A stretch of DNA of 64,000 bases from Actinomycetales bacterium (GCA_015655375.1 JAATFD010000018.1:1-64000), one strand, 5' to 3'; shown: positions 1 through 9,524, numbered from the stretch's first letter. Program-made: numbers and translations. Notes: a model not told the origin generated them from the letters alone.

Positions 1-78
1 GAGATTGAGGCCGACTCCTGGTCCGCTTCGGCTGAAGAGAAGATCACGAAGGCCGGCGGCACCCTTTCGGTGCGCTGA
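1..78 (+). CDS. rplO: 50S ribosomal protein L15, C-terminal end (partial)
   Basis: The first 25 codons of the window, closed by TGA at 76-78, read as an acidic and lysine-rich tail with the segment EEKITKAGGTLSV, which is how L15 normally ends. L15 is a large-subunit protein placed directly before secY in the spc operon, and the next gene here is secY. Only the tail is visible, so the call rests on this short match plus gene order. Confidence 0.8.
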   Translation, partial: EIEADSWSASAEEKITKAGGTLSVR

Positions 79-85
79 CCTGACG

Positions 86-126
86 CGAAGGGGGTGGTCC
101 GGACTCGGTCTGGGCCGCCCCCTTCG
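86..126 (+). terminator. Hairpin between rplO and secY
   Basis: An inverted repeat of 12 base pairs (left arm 86-97, right arm 115-126, one G-U pair) encloses a 17-base loop. There is no clear T-run after it, so it may be an attenuator or an mRNA processing site between the ribosomal genes and secY rather than a full terminator. Confidence 0.5.
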
Positions 127-257
127 TGCATTCCTTCCCCGCCGGGGAAGGACCCGCAACGCCTTCGGGCGTGTTCGCGGCGTGTCGGCCCGACCGGGTA
201 GGCTTGCCGAGGCCGTCCGCGCCCTTGAGGGGGCTCACACATGAGGAGGAGGAAGCC

Positions 258-1550
258 GTGCTCGGTGGATTCGTGCAGGCATTCCGCACCCCCGACCTTC
301 GTCGGAAGCTGCTGTTCACTCTGCTGATCATGGCGGTGTTCCGCCTGGGGACGGTCATCCCGACTCCGGGTGTCTCCACGCCGAACGTTCGGACGTGTCT
401 GGCCCAACAGGATCAGACGTCGTTGCTCGACCTCGTCAACCTCTTCTCGGGCGGCGCGCTCCTGCAGCTGTCGGTCTTCGCGCTGGGCATCATGCCCTAC
501 ATCACCGCCTCGATCATCATTCAGCTGCTGCGCGTGGTGATCCCGCGCTTCGATGACCTCCACAAGGAGGGCCAGACCGGGCAGTCGAAGCTGACTCAGT
601 ACACGCGTTATCTGACGATCTTTCTGGGCGTCCTTCAGTCGACGACGATGATCTCTTTGGCTCGGTCGGGCAATATGTTCCCGAACTGCTCGGAGAGCAT
701 CCTCGCGGATGACTCGTGGTGGATGTTCCTCATCATGATTCTCATCATGACCGCCGGCACTGCGGTCATCATGTGGTTCGGTGAGCTGATCACTGAACAT
801 GGGATCGGCAACGGCATGTCCCTGCTGATCTTCACCTCAATCATCGCTCGCCTACCTGCGCAGCTGATGACGATCGGCCAGTCCGGCGGGTGGGGCAAGG
901 TGGCCTGGATCGTCCTGATGATCCTCGTTCTCGCCGTTGTCGTCGTCTTCGTCGAACAGGCCCAACGCCGGATCCCCGTCCAGTACGCCAAACGCATGGT
1001 CGGACGGCGGATGTACGGCGGTTCGACGACCTACATTCCGTTGAAGATCAACATGTCCGGCGTCATCCCGGTGATCTTCGCGTCCTCCCTGCTGGCGATC
1101 GGTCCGATGATCGCCAACTTCGGTTCGTCGACGGCGTCGTGGGTGCAATGGATCCAGTCGCACTTCACCCAGACGTCCTGGGTCTATCTGACGATCTACG
1201 GTCTGCTGACGCTGGGCTTCGCGTTCTTCTACACCTCGATCACCTTCAATCCGGACGAGGTTGCGGACAACATGAAACGCTACGGTGGCTTCATCCCTGG
1301 GTATCGGGCCGGTCGCCCGACCGCCGAGTACCTGCGCTACGTCATCAACCGCATCACGACGGCGGGTGCTCTTTACCTGGTGATCGTCGCGCTCGTTCCG
1401 TCGCTCATGATGATTCCGCTCAACCTTGAGGCCAATCAGCTGCCGTTCGGAGGCACGACCCTGCTGATTATCGTGGGAGTCGGTCTGCAGACGGTCAAGG
1501 AAATCAACACGCAGCTCCAGCAGCACCACTACGAAGGGTTCCTCAGATGA
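258..1550 (+). CDS. secY: Protein translocase subunit SecY
   Basis: SecY is the central channel of the Sec translocon in the cytoplasmic membrane; it passes unfolded proteins out and lets membrane proteins enter the bilayer. The 430-residue product starts at GTG 258 behind an AGGAGGA ribosome site; the frame is open further upstream but SecY homology begins here (LGGFVQAFRTPDLRRK). About ten membrane segments can be seen, with the usual SecY stretches FALGIMPYITASII near the plug and second helix and GGFIPGYRAGRPT in a late cytoplasmic loop. The length is normal for the family. Its stop overlaps the adk start (ATGA at 1547-1550), so the two are translationally coupled. Confidence 0.96.
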   Translation: MLGGFVQAFRTPDLRRKLLFTLLIMAVFRLGTVIPTPGVSTPNVRTCLAQQDQTSLLDLVNLFSGGALLQLSVFALGIMPYITASIIIQLLRVVIPRFDDLHKEGQTGQSKLTQYTRYLTIFLGVLQSTTMISLARSGNMFPNCSESILADDSWWMFLIMILIMTAGTAVIMWFGELITEHGIGNGMSLLIFTSIIARLPAQLMTIGQSGGWGKVAWIVLMILVLAVVVVFVEQAQRRIPVQYAKRMVGRRMYGGSTTYIPLKINMSGVIPVIFASSLLAIGPMIANFGSSTASWVQWIQSHFTQTSWVYLTIYGLLTLGFAFFYTSITFNPDEVADNMKRYGGFIPGYRAGRPTAEYLRYVINRITTAGALYLVIVALVPSLMMIPLNLEANQLPFGGTTLLIIVGVGLQTVKEINTQLQQHHYEGFLR

Positions 1551-2122
1551 CGACCGTCATCCTCCTCGGTCCCCCCGGAGCGGGCAAGGGCACCCAGGCC
1601 TCGCGCATCGCGCAGCGCCTGGGCATCCCGGCCATCTCTACCGGAGAGATCTTCCGCGCCAACATTTCAGAAGGCACGGAGTTGGGCCGTCGTGCCCAGG
1701 CTTTCATGGATCGAGGAGAGTTCGTCCCCGACTCGGTGACGAATCCGATGGTCAAGGCGCGCCTGCAGGCTCCCGACGCGGCGGAAGGCTTCCTGTTGGA
1801 TGGCTACCCGCGCACTCTCGACCAGGCTCACGTCCTGCGCGACATACTGGCCGACCTTGGTGTCGACCTTGACGTCGTCCTGGAGATCGAGGTGGACGAG
1901 GACGAGGTCGTCTCCCGGATGCTCAAGCGTGCCCAGGAGCAGCACCGCGCCGATGACACCGAGCCGGTGATGCGTCACCGCCTCGAGGTCTACCACGCCC
2001 AGACGGAGCCGATGGCGACCTACTACGCCGACCAGGACCTGCTCGCGGTCGTCGATGGAACAGGCACCATTGACGAGGTGACCGCGCGGATCTTCGCGGT
2101 CTTCGATGCCGTGGAGGCCTGA
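1547..2122 (+). CDS. adk: Adenylate kinase
   Basis: Adk interconverts ATP plus AMP with two ADP and keeps the adenylate pool balanced in the cytoplasm. The 191-residue protein has the P-loop GPPGAGKGTQ at residues 8-17 and the AMP-binding motif DGYPRT at 85-90. The LID is the short form without the four zinc-binding cysteines, as is common in actinobacteria. It overlaps secY by four bases and is followed after three bases by map, giving the classic secY-adk-map order. Confidence 0.96.
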   Translation: MTTVILLGPPGAGKGTQASRIAQRLGIPAISTGEIFRANISEGTELGRRAQAFMDRGEFVPDSVTNPMVKARLQAPDAAEGFLLDGYPRTLDQAHVLRDILADLGVDLDVVLEIEVDEDEVVSRMLKRAQEQHRADDTEPVMRHRLEVYHAQTEPMATYYADQDLLAVVDGTGTIDEVTARIFAVFDAVEA

Positions 2123-2125
2123 GCC

Positions 2126-2971
2126 GTGTCCCGGATCGAACTGAAGACCCATGATCAGGTCCACTACATGCGGCGAGCCGGTCTCATCGTGGCTGACATC
2201 CATCGGGCGTTGCGCGAAGCAGCAATGCCCGGCATCACCACCCGGGAGTTGGACGTGGTCTCCGCCGACACGATTGCCGCGCACGGCGCGACATCGAACT
2301 TCCTTGGGTACATGGGGTACCCGGCGACGGTGTGTATCTCGGTCAACGACACGATCGTTCACGGGATCCCAGATGACCGGGTACTCGTGGCGGGCGACAT
2401 CGTCAGCTTTGACTGTGGCGCGTACATCGAGGCAGATGGGCGTCAGTGGCACGGCGATGCGGCCTTCACGATGATCATCGGTGGGGATGACGCAGCGCCG
2501 CTTAGGCGTCAGCAGCTCAATGCGATCACCGAGGAATCAATGTGGGCGGCATTGGCGGGGCTCGCCTCGGCCAGGCGGGTTTCCGCGGTGGGAGAGGCCG
2601 TTGAAGAGGTTGTCGACGACCACGTCGTCAGTGACGGCTGGGAGGCTGGCATCATCGAGGATTACACGGGTCACGGCATCGGCACCGCGATGCACCAGGC
2701 CCCTGATGTCCTGAACTTCCGGGCCCGTGGGATCTCACCGAAGCTGCGCACGGGCATGGTGCTGGCGGTGGAGCCGATGCTCACCGCCGGAGACATCGAG
2801 ACCGTGACGATGGAGGATGGGTGGACGACGAAGACGGTCGACCACTCCGACGCTGCCCACTGGGAGCACACGATCGCCTTGCTCGAGAACGGGGTCTCGG
2901 TTCTGACCGCGCCCGATGCGGGCGCGGCGGGGCTCGCCCCCTATGGCGTCACGCCGGTTGTCCTCGACTGA
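2126..2971 (+). CDS. map: Methionine aminopeptidase, type I
   Basis: This enzyme removes the initiator methionine from new proteins. The 281-residue protein starts with GTG three bases after adk. Expected residues are visible: His79 (IVHGIP), the metal ligands Asp96 and Asp111, His183 (TGHGIG), Glu216 (AVEPML) and Glu247 (HWEHTI). The two aspartates are spaced a few residues wider than in the E. coli enzyme, pointing to a small insertion in that loop. There is no N-terminal zinc-finger or SH3-type extension. The position between adk and infA is typical of high-GC Gram-positives. Confidence 0.95.
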   Translation: MSRIELKTHDQVHYMRRAGLIVADIHRALREAAMPGITTRELDVVSADTIAAHGATSNFLGYMGYPATVCISVNDTIVHGIPDDRVLVAGDIVSFDCGAYIEADGRQWHGDAAFTMIIGGDDAAPLRRQQLNAITEESMWAALAGLASARRVSAVGEAVEEVVDDHVVSDGWEAGIIEDYTGHGIGTAMHQAPDVLNFRARGISPKLRTGMVLAVEPMLTAGDIETVTMEDGWTTKTVDHSDAAHWEHTIALLENGVSVLTAPDAGAAGLAPYGVTPVVLD

Positions 2972-3203
2972 ATCACTTGGCCGCATCTGGGTGCCCGCTG
3001 TGCCATCGAGGATGTGTGAGGTGGTCGGGTCGTGAGCGAACCGACACGCCCAAGGGTTTCCCTGACACCTCACGATGCCGTAAAGTGAATAGCCGGGCAT
3101 GTGTGCCCACGATCCCGTTCGTTCATCGAGGGGTCGCGTGCGCCGTCCCGCACGGTCCTCAGATCGTGTGGACACTGGACAATGTAGAGAACAGACGGAG
3201 GAC

Positions 3204-3425
3204 ATGGCGAAGAAGGACGGCGTCATCGAGATCGAGGGCACGGTCGTTGAGGCCCTGCCCAACGCGATGTTCCGCGTGGAGCTGAGCAATGGCCACATCG
3301 TGCTCGGCTACATCTCGGGCAAGATGCGGCAGCACTACATTCGCATCCTCCCTGAGGACCGCGTCGTGGTCGAGCTGAGTCCGTATGACCTCTCCCGGGG
3401 TCGCATCGTCTACCGCTACAAGTAA
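3204..3425 (+). CDS. infA: Translation initiation factor IF-1
   Basis: IF-1 binds the A site of the 30S subunit during initiation. The 73-residue product starts at ATG 3204 with ACGGAGG just upstream; the longer open frame before it is not conserved. It shows the single OB-fold with [11 protein letters not shown] at the start and [13 protein letters not shown] in the middle. A gap of 232 bases separates it from map, so it probably has its own promoter; TAAAGT at 3081-3086 is a weak candidate for a -10 box. It heads the infA-rpmJ-rpsM-rpsK group. Confidence 0.97.
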   Translation: MAKKDGVIEIEGTVVEALPNAMFRVELSNGHIVLGYISGKMRQHYIRILPEDRVVVELSPYDLSRGRIVYRYK

Positions 3426-3470
3426 TCAACGACACGAGAGCGCCGTGTTCGCGCGGCGGAGGGACACACC

Positions 3471-3584
3471 ATGAAGGTCAAGCCGAGTGTCAAGAGAATC
3501 TGTGACAAGTGCAAGGTGATTCGTCGCCATGGCACGGTCATGGTGATCTGTGACAACCCCAGGCATAAGCAGCGTCAGGGCTGA
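3471..3584 (+). CDS. rpmJ: 50S ribosomal protein L36
   Basis: A 37-residue protein too short for most gene finders. It begins [19 protein letters not shown] and carries Cys11, Cys14, Cys27 and His32, the zinc-ribbon ligands of the zinc-binding (C+) form of L36. It lies between infA and rpsM, where rpmJ is always found in this operon. Confidence 0.96.
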   Translation: MKVKPSVKRICDKCKVIRRHGTVMVICDNPRHKQRQG

Positions 3585-3728
3585 GACCCAGCTGCTGAGC
3601 GGGACCCGGGCATTCGCCCACCAGCACACCGTCAACCGCCACGTGCGGGACCCCCGGTTCGGAGGCCGGGGCCGGACACCAGTCCGGATGACGGAGCGAC
3701 GACCTCCGAGAACCACTGGAGCAACAGG

Positions 3729-4106
3729 ATGGCACGCATTGCTGGCGTCGATCTGCCCCGCGAGAAGCGGATGGAGATCGCGCTCACGTACATCTACGGA
3801 GTCGGGCGTACTCGCGCCAAGGCGACCTTGGACGCCACCGGCGTGAGCCCTGACCTACGGGTCAAGGACGCGACCGAGGAAGACATGGTCAAACTCCGCG
3901 ACTTCATCGAGGGCAACTTCAAGGTCGAGGGCGACCTGCGCCGCGAGGTTCAGGCTGATATCCGCCGCAAGATCGAGATCGGTTCCTACCAGGGCCTGCG
4001 TCACCGTCGTGGTCTGCCCGTCCACGGCCAGCGCACCAAGACGAATGCGCGCACCCGCAAGGGTCCCAAGCGCACCGTCGCCGGTAAGAAGAAGGCCACC
4101 AAGTAA
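3729..4106 (+). CDS. rpsM: 30S ribosomal protein S13
   Basis: S13 sits in the head of the small subunit and contacts the P-site tRNA and the 50S subunit. The 125-residue protein begins [14 protein letters not shown], has the helix-two-turn-helix segment [11 protein letters not shown], and ends with the basic tail [20 protein letters not shown]. Length and sequence are standard. It follows rpmJ after 144 bases and precedes rpsK after 57. Confidence 0.97.
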   Translation: MARIAGVDLPREKRMEIALTYIYGVGRTRAKATLDATGVSPDLRVKDATEEDMVKLRDFIEGNFKVEGDLRREVQADIRRKIEIGSYQGLRHRRGLPVHGQRTKTNARTRKGPKRTVAGKKKATK

Positions 4107-4163
4107 CCGACCCGTCCAGGGCTCGGGCCCCGGCGACAGATCTCGAAGGAACGCATACATACA

Positions 4164-4574
4164 ATGGCTGCAAAGACCACCCGTTCCGCCGGCGCAGCGC
4201 GCAAGCCGCGGCGCAAGGCGTCCAAGAACGTCACGCACGGGAACGCCTACATCAAGTCGACGTTCAATAACACCATCGTCTCCATCACCGACCCTTCCGG
4301 GGCGGTCCTCGCATGGTCCTCCTCCGGCCAGGTGGGGTTCAAGGGCTCCCGCAAGTCCACTCCGTTCGCTGCCCAGCTCGCCGCCGAGGCGGCCGCCCGG
4401 CGTGCTCAGGAGCACGGCATGAAGAAGGTCGACGTCTTCGTCAAGGGCCCTGGCTCCGGCCGTGAGACCGCGATCCGCTCGCTGCAGGCCGCTGGTCTTG
4501 AGGTCGGCTCGATCCAGGACGTGACCCCGCAGGCCCACAACGGTGCCCGTCCTCCAAAGCGCCGCCGCGTCTGA
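4164..4574 (+). CDS. rpsK: 30S ribosomal protein S11
   Basis: S11 forms part of the platform of the small subunit near the mRNA exit. The 136-residue product shows [32 protein letters not shown] and the end RPPKRRRV, all typical. In many actinobacteria rpsD comes next, but here the next gene is rpoA, 180 bases on, with a hairpin between them. Confidence 0.97.
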   Translation: MAAKTTRSAGAARKPRRKASKNVTHGNAYIKSTFNNTIVSITDPSGAVLAWSSSGQVGFKGSRKSTPFAAQLAAEAAARRAQEHGMKKVDVFVKGPGSGRETAIRSLQAAGLEVGSIQDVTPQAHNGARPPKRRRV

Positions 4575-4611
4575 GCGTGTCACGGGACGGCGGACACGGC
4601 GCGTGACACGC
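4575..4611 (+). terminator. Hairpin between rpsK and rpoA
   Basis: A perfect 10-base-pair inverted repeat (GCGTGTCACG at 4575-4584 with CGTGACACGC at 4602-4611) starts on the base after the rpsK stop. No T-run follows. It may reduce read-through or stabilise the upstream mRNA where rpsD would normally lie. Confidence 0.5.
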
Positions 4612-4754
4612 GTCTGCTCCGTCCCCACGTCTGAGTGGCCGTGACCTGATCCGATCGCGGATTGGGCCTGTCCCACTCACCATCCCCTTCCCCGCTTCGT
4701 GCGGGACCCCTATCCGGCGTCATATGGCGGTCGCCGGGAAGAAAGGACCAAGAC

Positions 4755-5756
4755 GTGCTCATTGCAGAGCGACCCATCCTGACCGAGGAGAAGGTGAGCG
4801 ATTTCCGCTCCCGCTTCACCCTCGAACCCCTCGAGCCCGGATTCGGGTACACGCTGGGCAATTCCCTGCGTCGCACCCTGCTCTCGTCAATCCCCGGCGC
4901 GGCAGTGACCTCCATTCGTATCGATGGTGTGCCTCATGAGTTCCACACCGTCGAGGGGGTGAAGGAAGACGTCACCGAGATCATCCTCAACATCAAGCAG
5001 ATCGTTCTCTCCTCGGAGAACGACGAGCCCGTCGTCATGTACCTGCGCAAGGCAGGTCCGGGCGAGGTCGTCGCGGGGGACATCACCCCACCGGCAGGGG
5101 TCGAGATCCACAACCCCGATCTGCACCTGGCGACGCTCAATGAGAAGGGCAAGCTTGAGATCGAGCTGACCGTCGAGCGTGGACGCGGATACATCTCGGC
5201 CGCGCAGAACAAGGATCCGCAGGCAGAGCTCTCGCGCATCCCGATCGACTCGATCTACTCGCCGGTCCTCAAGGTGACGTACAAGGTGGAGGCCACGCGC
5301 GTCGAACAGCGCACCGACTTCGATCGCCTTGTCATCGACGTGGAGACCAAGCCTGCGATCTCGCCGCGTGACGCGCTCGCCTCGGCGGGTAAGACCTTGG
5401 TCGAGCTCTTCGGGCTCATGCGCGAGCTCAACGAGGAGGCAGAGGGCATCGAGGTGGGTCCGTCAACGACGGACGAGACGCTCGCCGCCGATCTGGCGCT
5501 TCCGATCGAGAACCTCAACCTGCAGTCGCGTTCCTACAACGCATTGCGTCGTCGAGGGATCCTCACGGTGGGCGAGTTGGTCGCTCATTCTGAGGCCGAT
5601 CTGCTCGACATCCGCAACTTCGGCACGAAGTCCATTGAGGAGATCAAGGAGGCCCTCGCGGCCCTCGGGATGACACTCAAGGACTCGGCGATGCCCAACG
5701 CGGGCGGCGAGTCGGACTCCGGCTCCATCCAGTTCAGCGACGATCAGTCCTTCTGA
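4755..5756 (+). CDS. rpoA: DNA-directed RNA polymerase subunit alpha
   Basis: Alpha dimerises to nucleate RNA polymerase assembly and its C-terminal domain contacts promoters and activators. The 333-residue protein starts at GTG 4755 ([12 protein letters not shown]), with AAAGGACC upstream; the reading frame is open earlier but without homology. The N-terminal domain shows [20 protein letters not shown], and the C-terminal domain has [18 protein letters not shown] and [19 protein letters not shown]. Length is normal. rplQ follows after 72 bases. Confidence 0.97.
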   Translation: MLIAERPILTEEKVSDFRSRFTLEPLEPGFGYTLGNSLRRTLLSSIPGAAVTSIRIDGVPHEFHTVEGVKEDVTEIILNIKQIVLSSENDEPVVMYLRKAGPGEVVAGDITPPAGVEIHNPDLHLATLNEKGKLEIELTVERGRGYISAAQNKDPQAELSRIPIDSIYSPVLKVTYKVEATRVEQRTDFDRLVIDVETKPAISPRDALASAGKTLVELFGLMRELNEEAEGIEVGPSTTDETLAADLALPIENLNLQSRSYNALRRRGILTVGELVAHSEADLLDIRNFGTKSIEEIKEALAALGMTLKDSAMPNAGGESDSGSIQFSDDQSF

Positions 5757-5828
5757 CTCCGTCCGCTCGGCCCCGGGGCCCGTTCGGCCCTGGGGTGGAG
5801 CCCCACTTCCATTCTGTAGGAGACATCA

Positions 5829-6440
5829 ATGCCCACCCCCAAGAAGGGTGCCCGCCTGGGCGGCAGCCCGGCCCACCAAAAGCTGATCCTGTCAAACCTG
5901 ACGACGCAGCTCATCGAACACCATGCGATTACGACGACGGAGGCTAAGGCGAAATTCCTTCAGCCTTACGTCGAGAAGCTCGTGACGAAGGCACGTCGCG
6001 GCGACATGCACGCCCGGCGCATCGTGTCCAAGTCGATTCCCGACAAGGACGCCGTCTACACGCTCTTCGACGTCATCGCCCCCTCGATCGACCCGGAGCG
6101 TCAGGGCGGCTGCACCCGTCTGACACGCGTCGGCAACCGCAAGGGCGACAATGCACCCCTGATGCGCATCGAGTTCGTCACCGAGAAGGTCGAGAAGAAG
6201 GCCATTGTCGCCGCCGCCGAGCAGACGGCCGCGAAGGCCGCCGACGAGGAGACCGAGGCGCAGTCGATCGCCGCAGAGGCGGAGTCCGGGTTTGAGGCCG
6301 CTTCCGAGCGCGCCGAGGAGGCGCGTGAAGAGGGCGACCTTGCCACCGCCAACGAGGCGGAGGAGATTGCGGCCGAGGCTGGCAACGAGGCCGACGCCGC
6401 CGAGCAGGTTGCGACGGCGGACGAGTCGGAGTCCAAGTGA
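5829..6440 (+). CDS. rplQ: 50S ribosomal protein L17 with acidic tail
   Basis: L17 is a large-subunit protein near the exit tunnel. The first 118 residues or so are a normal L17 ([18 protein letters not shown]; later [12 protein letters not shown] and [19 protein letters not shown]). They are followed by about 85 residues rich in alanine and glutamate, with little other complexity. Such tails occur on L17 of several actinobacteria and their role is unknown. AGGAG at 5819-5823 lies six bases before the ATG. A strong terminator follows, so this is the end of the operon. Confidence 0.95.
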   Translation: MPTPKKGARLGGSPAHQKLILSNLTTQLIEHHAITTTEAKAKFLQPYVEKLVTKARRGDMHARRIVSKSIPDKDAVYTLFDVIAPSIDPERQGGCTRLTRVGNRKGDNAPLMRIEFVTEKVEKKAIVAAAEQTAAKAADEETEAQSIAAEAESGFEAASERAEEAREEGDLATANEAEEIAAEAGNEADAAEQVATADESESK

Positions 6441-6470
6441 CTCGGTGAGTCTGCGTCTCGCGTGAGACTG

Positions 6471-6509
6471 AAGGGGCCGGGAGCGATGCGATGTCGCTCC
6501 CGGCCCCTT
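6471..6509 (+). terminator. Strong terminator after rplQ
   Basis: A perfect 16-base-pair GC-rich stem (6471-6486 with 6494-6509) with a 7-base loop, 30 bases after the rplQ stop. It is the clearest terminator in the ribosomal part of the window. Confidence 0.85.
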
Positions 6510-6583
6510 GTCTGTGCGTGGGATCGCGCCTCAGGGCCGAGCAAGGACGGTACTTCCCTGTCCAGGGGAATCCCGAGCGCCGC

Positions 6584-6589
6584 TAGGCT
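6584..6589 (+). promoter_or_regulatory. -10 box of a leaderless promoter for the glucokinase gene
   Basis: TAGGCT is followed by six bases and then the ATG at 6596. There is no ribosome binding site. Transcription would start at or next to the start codon, the leaderless pattern common in actinobacteria. Confidence 0.6.
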
Positions 6590-6595
6590 GGGCGC

Positions 6596-7345
6596 ATGGC
6601 CGAAGAAATGACCCTGGCAGTGGACTGCGGCGGTGGGGGAATCAAGGCGTCGGTCGTCGACGGGCGCGGCACGCTCATCGCCCCGGCTCGGCGCACGCCG
6701 ACGCCTTATCCGCTTCCGCCGGAACTTCTCGTGAAGACGGTCGTCGATCTGGCTGCGGCGCTGCCGCCGGCCACACGCGTGACAATGGGAGTTCCTGGGA
6801 TGATCCGTCATGGGGTGGTCATCACGACGCCCCACTACATCACGCGGGATGGACCGCGGTCGAAGGTTCTTCCGGAGCTGGTCGAGGCCTGGGCCCACTT
6901 CGACATGCGTCGGGAGATCCGCGATGCCCTGGGGCTGCCGACGGTGGTGCTCAATGATGCGGAGGTCGCAGGCGCGGGAGTCATCACGGGGACCGGCCTG
7001 GAGATGATCATCACGCTGGGCACGGGGCTCGGCAACGCGGTCTTCGACGGCGGTGTCCTGTCGCCCCACGTGGAGGTCTCCCAGGGGTTCGTCCGGTGGG
7101 GCCTGACCTATGACGACTACATCGGGGAGCACGAGCGCTTGCGTCTGGGCGATGGTCACTGGTCGCGGCGGGTCCGCCGCATTGTCGAGGGTCTGCGACC
7201 GATGTATTTGTGGGACCGCTTGTTCCTCGGTGGGGGTAACTCCAAACGGATCACGGCCTCGACGTTGTCGCGTATCGGTGATGAGATCGTCGTCGTGCCC
7301 AACGATGCAGGCCTGATCGGCGGGGTCCGTTCGTGGGAGCTGTGA
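6596..7345 (+). CDS. ROK-family kinase, probable polyphosphate glucokinase
   Basis: A 249-residue sugar kinase of the ROK fold. The phosphate-binding motif DCGGGGIKA is at residues 10-18, followed by GVPGMIRHGVV, the catalytic-base region VVLNDAEVAGAG, ITLGTGLGNAVF and the substrate motif HVEVS. The cysteine zinc motif of typical ROK repressors is absent and there is no HTH domain. Length and motif order resemble actinobacterial polyphosphate glucokinases, which phosphorylate glucose using polyphosphate or ATP; donor choice cannot be read from the sequence. It stands alone between the rplQ terminator and truA, whose start overlaps its stop. A hexokinase of the same family is the main alternative. 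Confidence 0.75.
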   Translation: MAEEMTLAVDCGGGGIKASVVDGRGTLIAPARRTPTPYPLPPELLVKTVVDLAAALPPATRVTMGVPGMIRHGVVITTPHYITRDGPRSKVLPELVEAWAHFDMRREIRDALGLPTVVLNDAEVAGAGVITGTGLEMIITLGTGLGNAVFDGGVLSPHVEVSQGFVRWGLTYDDYIGEHERLRLGDGHWSRRVRRIVEGLRPMYLWDRLFLGGGNSKRITASTLSRIGDEIVVVPNDAGLIGGVRSWEL

Positions 7346-8256
7346 CCGCGCCCGTGCGGGTGCGCCTCGACCTCGGCTATGACGGGACGGACTTCCATGG
7401 ATGGGCACGTCAACCGGGTCTGCGCACGGTCGAGGGCGAACTTTCGAAGGCGTTGACCCTCCTGTCCCGAGAACCGGTCGACCTGACGGTCGCAGGACGT
7501 ACCGACGCGGGAGTCCACGCCCGTCATCAGGTCGCCCACGCCGACCTGCCCGTCGGAGTGTGGGCACGTGCCGCCGAGCGTTTCGGGCCAGCGGGCGCGT
7601 CGCAAGCACTGAGTCGGCGACTCAACGGAGTCCTCGCGCGTTCGTTCGGCGAATGGGCCTCTATGCGGGGGAAGTCCGTTCCCCGGGGCACCTCAGACGT
7701 CGTCGTCCACGACCTGCGCGAGGTCGGACGGCATTTCGACGCCCGCTTCGCCGCGACGGGGCGTCATTATTCCTACCGGATGTCCGACCAGCCACAGACT
7801 TGGGATCCCCTGCGGCGTCGCGACGTGGTCCGTATCGAACGGGGGAAGCTCAACGTCTCGGCGATGGGCGAGGCCGCGCGGGTCCTCCTCGGGGAGCACG
7901 ACTTCCTCTCCTTCTGCCGTCCTCGTGAGGGCGCGACGACGATCCGGACACTGAGGGAGCTGTCGATACGGCGCGAGGGCGACCTCGTCGTCGCGCGAAT
8001 TGAGGCCGATGCCTTCTGCCATTCGATGGTCCGGTCATTGGTCGGTGCCTGTCTCGAGGTGGGGCTCGGACGGAAGGCGCCCACGTGGACTCGCGATCTG
8101 CTTGAGGCCCGTTCGCGTGACAGTGCGGCGCCGATCGCACCGGCTCACGGACTTGTCCTCGAGAAGGTCGATTACCCACCTGAGGCGGAGTGGGCACGTC
8201 GGATCACCGAATCCCGGCGTCGTCGCGATTCGGGGCCGGGTGGGGAGTGTTGCTGA
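7342..8256 (+). CDS. truA: tRNA pseudouridine(38-40) synthase TruA
   Basis: TruA converts uridines 38-40 of the tRNA anticodon arm to pseudouridine. The catalytic aspartate lies in AGRTDAGVHARHQ, and RHYSYRM and DAFCHSMVRSLVG are also typical. I place the start at GTG 7342, whose GTGA overlaps the stop of the kinase gene; GTG 7333, three codons upstream, is the alternative. The product is about 304 residues, slightly longer than the E. coli enzyme because of an insertion around residues 75-105. In actinobacteria truA often sits near rplQ and rplM, as here. Confidence 0.94.
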   Translation: MTAPVRVRLDLGYDGTDFHGWARQPGLRTVEGELSKALTLLSREPVDLTVAGRTDAGVHARHQVAHADLPVGVWARAAERFGPAGASQALSRRLNGVLARSFGEWASMRGKSVPRGTSDVVVHDLREVGRHFDARFAATGRHYSYRMSDQPQTWDPLRRRDVVRIERGKLNVSAMGEAARVLLGEHDFLSFCRPREGATTIRTLRELSIRREGDLVVARIEADAFCHSMVRSLVGACLEVGLGRKAPTWTRDLLEARSRDSAAPIAPAHGLVLEKVDYPPEAEWARRITESRRRRDSGPGGECC

Positions 8257-8320
8257 GTCCGTGGAACGCCCGGGACGACCTCGCTCACTCTGAGTGATCG
8301 CCCACAGTCGGCTCTCGGCT

Positions 8321-8349
8321 TTGACCGTCCCACTGGCCCCCGATAGACT
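8321..8349 (+). promoter_or_regulatory. Promoter of the rplM-rpsI operon
   Basis: TTGACC (8321-8326), a 17-base spacer and TAGACT (8344-8349) form a near-consensus housekeeping promoter. Transcription would begin around 8356, leaving a leader of about 155 bases before rplM, long enough to hold an autoregulatory ribosomal-protein leader, although no known fold was recognised. Confidence 0.75.
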
Positions 8350-8509
8350 GGACAACGCTGTGCGTCAGTCGCGTCACCGGTGCTTCCCACTCGCCGTTCG
8401 CTGATGTTGACGCCTCGCGCGAACCGATCTCAACGAGAGCGCGCGCGATCAGCCACCCAGCCGTGGCGGTCGCGTCGCTCCTTGACCGAAAGAATTGAAG
8501 GCTACGCCC

Positions 8510-8953
8510 GTGCGCACCTATTCACCCAAGCCCGGGGACGCTGACAAGAAGTGGTATGTCATTGACGCCACTGACGTCGTCCTCGGCCGTCTGGCGGCCC
8601 AGGTTGCCGCCCTCCTCCGTGGGAAGCACAAGCCGACGTTCGCTCCCCACATGGACATGGGGGACTACGTCGTCGTCATCAACGCAGACAAGATCGTGTT
8701 GACCGGCAAGAAGGCCGATCAAAAGATCGCTTACCGCCATTCGGGTCGTCCCGGTGGTCTGACGGCTGTCAGCTACCGCGACCTGCTTGCCGAGCACCCC
8801 GAGCGCGCGATCGAGAAGGCCGTGCGTGGCATGCTTCCCCACAATACGATCGGACATCAGCAGCTGCTCAAGTTGCACGTCTACGCTGGCCCGGAACACC
8901 CGCATGCCGGCCAAGCGCCAATTCCCTACGAACTGACCCAGGTCGCCCAGTGA
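8510..8953 (+). CDS. rplM: 50S ribosomal protein L13
   Basis: L13 is an early assembly protein of the 50S subunit. The 147-residue product begins at GTG 8510 ([21 protein letters not shown]), matching the usual family start, with GAAGG eight bases upstream; TTG 8495 is in frame but would add five unconserved residues. [25 protein letters not shown] and VRGMLPHN are family hallmarks. It forms an operon with rpsI, 43 bases downstream. Confidence 0.96.
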   Translation: MRTYSPKPGDADKKWYVIDATDVVLGRLAAQVAALLRGKHKPTFAPHMDMGDYVVVINADKIVLTGKKADQKIAYRHSGRPGGLTAVSYRDLLAEHPERAIEKAVRGMLPHNTIGHQQLLKLHVYAGPEHPHAGQAPIPYELTQVAQ

Positions 8954-8996
8954 GCGCTTCGCGCCTCTGAGCCCATGAAACGCACTGAGGAGAACT

Positions 8997-9488
8997 GTGG
9001 CTGAGACCACCGACACCATTGAGCTGGATGAGGAGAACGCCCCCAGCTCCTACACCACTGAAACCGAGTCGGCTCCGACCGGTTCAGGCGAGTCCATCAC
9101 GGCCCCCGGGGCCGGACTGGGCCGCCGCAAGGAGGCAGTCGCCCGCGTGCGACTGGTTCCCGGGACGGGCCAGTGGACCATCAACGGTCATACGCTGGAG
9201 GAATATTTCCCGAACAAGCTGCATCAGCAGCTCGTCAAGTCCCCTTTCGTCCTGCTTGATCTCGACGGTCGCTTCGACGTAGCCGCACGCATCAACGGCG
9301 GTGGGATCTCCGGTCAGGCAGGCGCGCTGCGCCTGGGCATCGCCCGCGCCCTCAACGAGATCGACCGCGACGCGAACCGTCCTGCCCTGAAGAAGGCCGG
9401 ATTCCTCACCCGCGATGCACGAGTCATCGAGCGCAAGAAGGCTGGCCTGAAGAAGGCCCGCAAGGCGCCGCAGTACTCGAAGCGCTGA
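8997..9488 (+). CDS. rpsI: 30S ribosomal protein S9
   Basis: S9 binds 16S rRNA in the head and reaches the P-site tRNA with its C-terminal tail. The 163-residue protein has an acidic N-terminal extension of about 35 residues, usual in actinobacteria, then [50 protein letters not shown] and the end KAPQYSKR. It begins at GTG 8997 with GAGGAG upstream. A hairpin follows the gene. Confidence 0.96.
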   Translation: MAETTDTIELDEENAPSSYTTETESAPTGSGESITAPGAGLGRRKEAVARVRLVPGTGQWTINGHTLEEYFPNKLHQQLVKSPFVLLDLDGRFDVAARINGGGISGQAGALRLGIARALNEIDRDANRPALKKAGFLTRDARVIERKKAGLKKARKAPQYSKR

Positions 9489-9524
9489 TCCACCGGGGCG
9501 TTTGCTCGCTCCCGACGATCATGT

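Noticed and set aside
126-257. Upstream extension of the secY frame
   Set aside because: The extra 44 residues are Arg/Pro-rich and overlap the rplO-secY hairpin; GTG 258 has the ribosome site and matches the family start.
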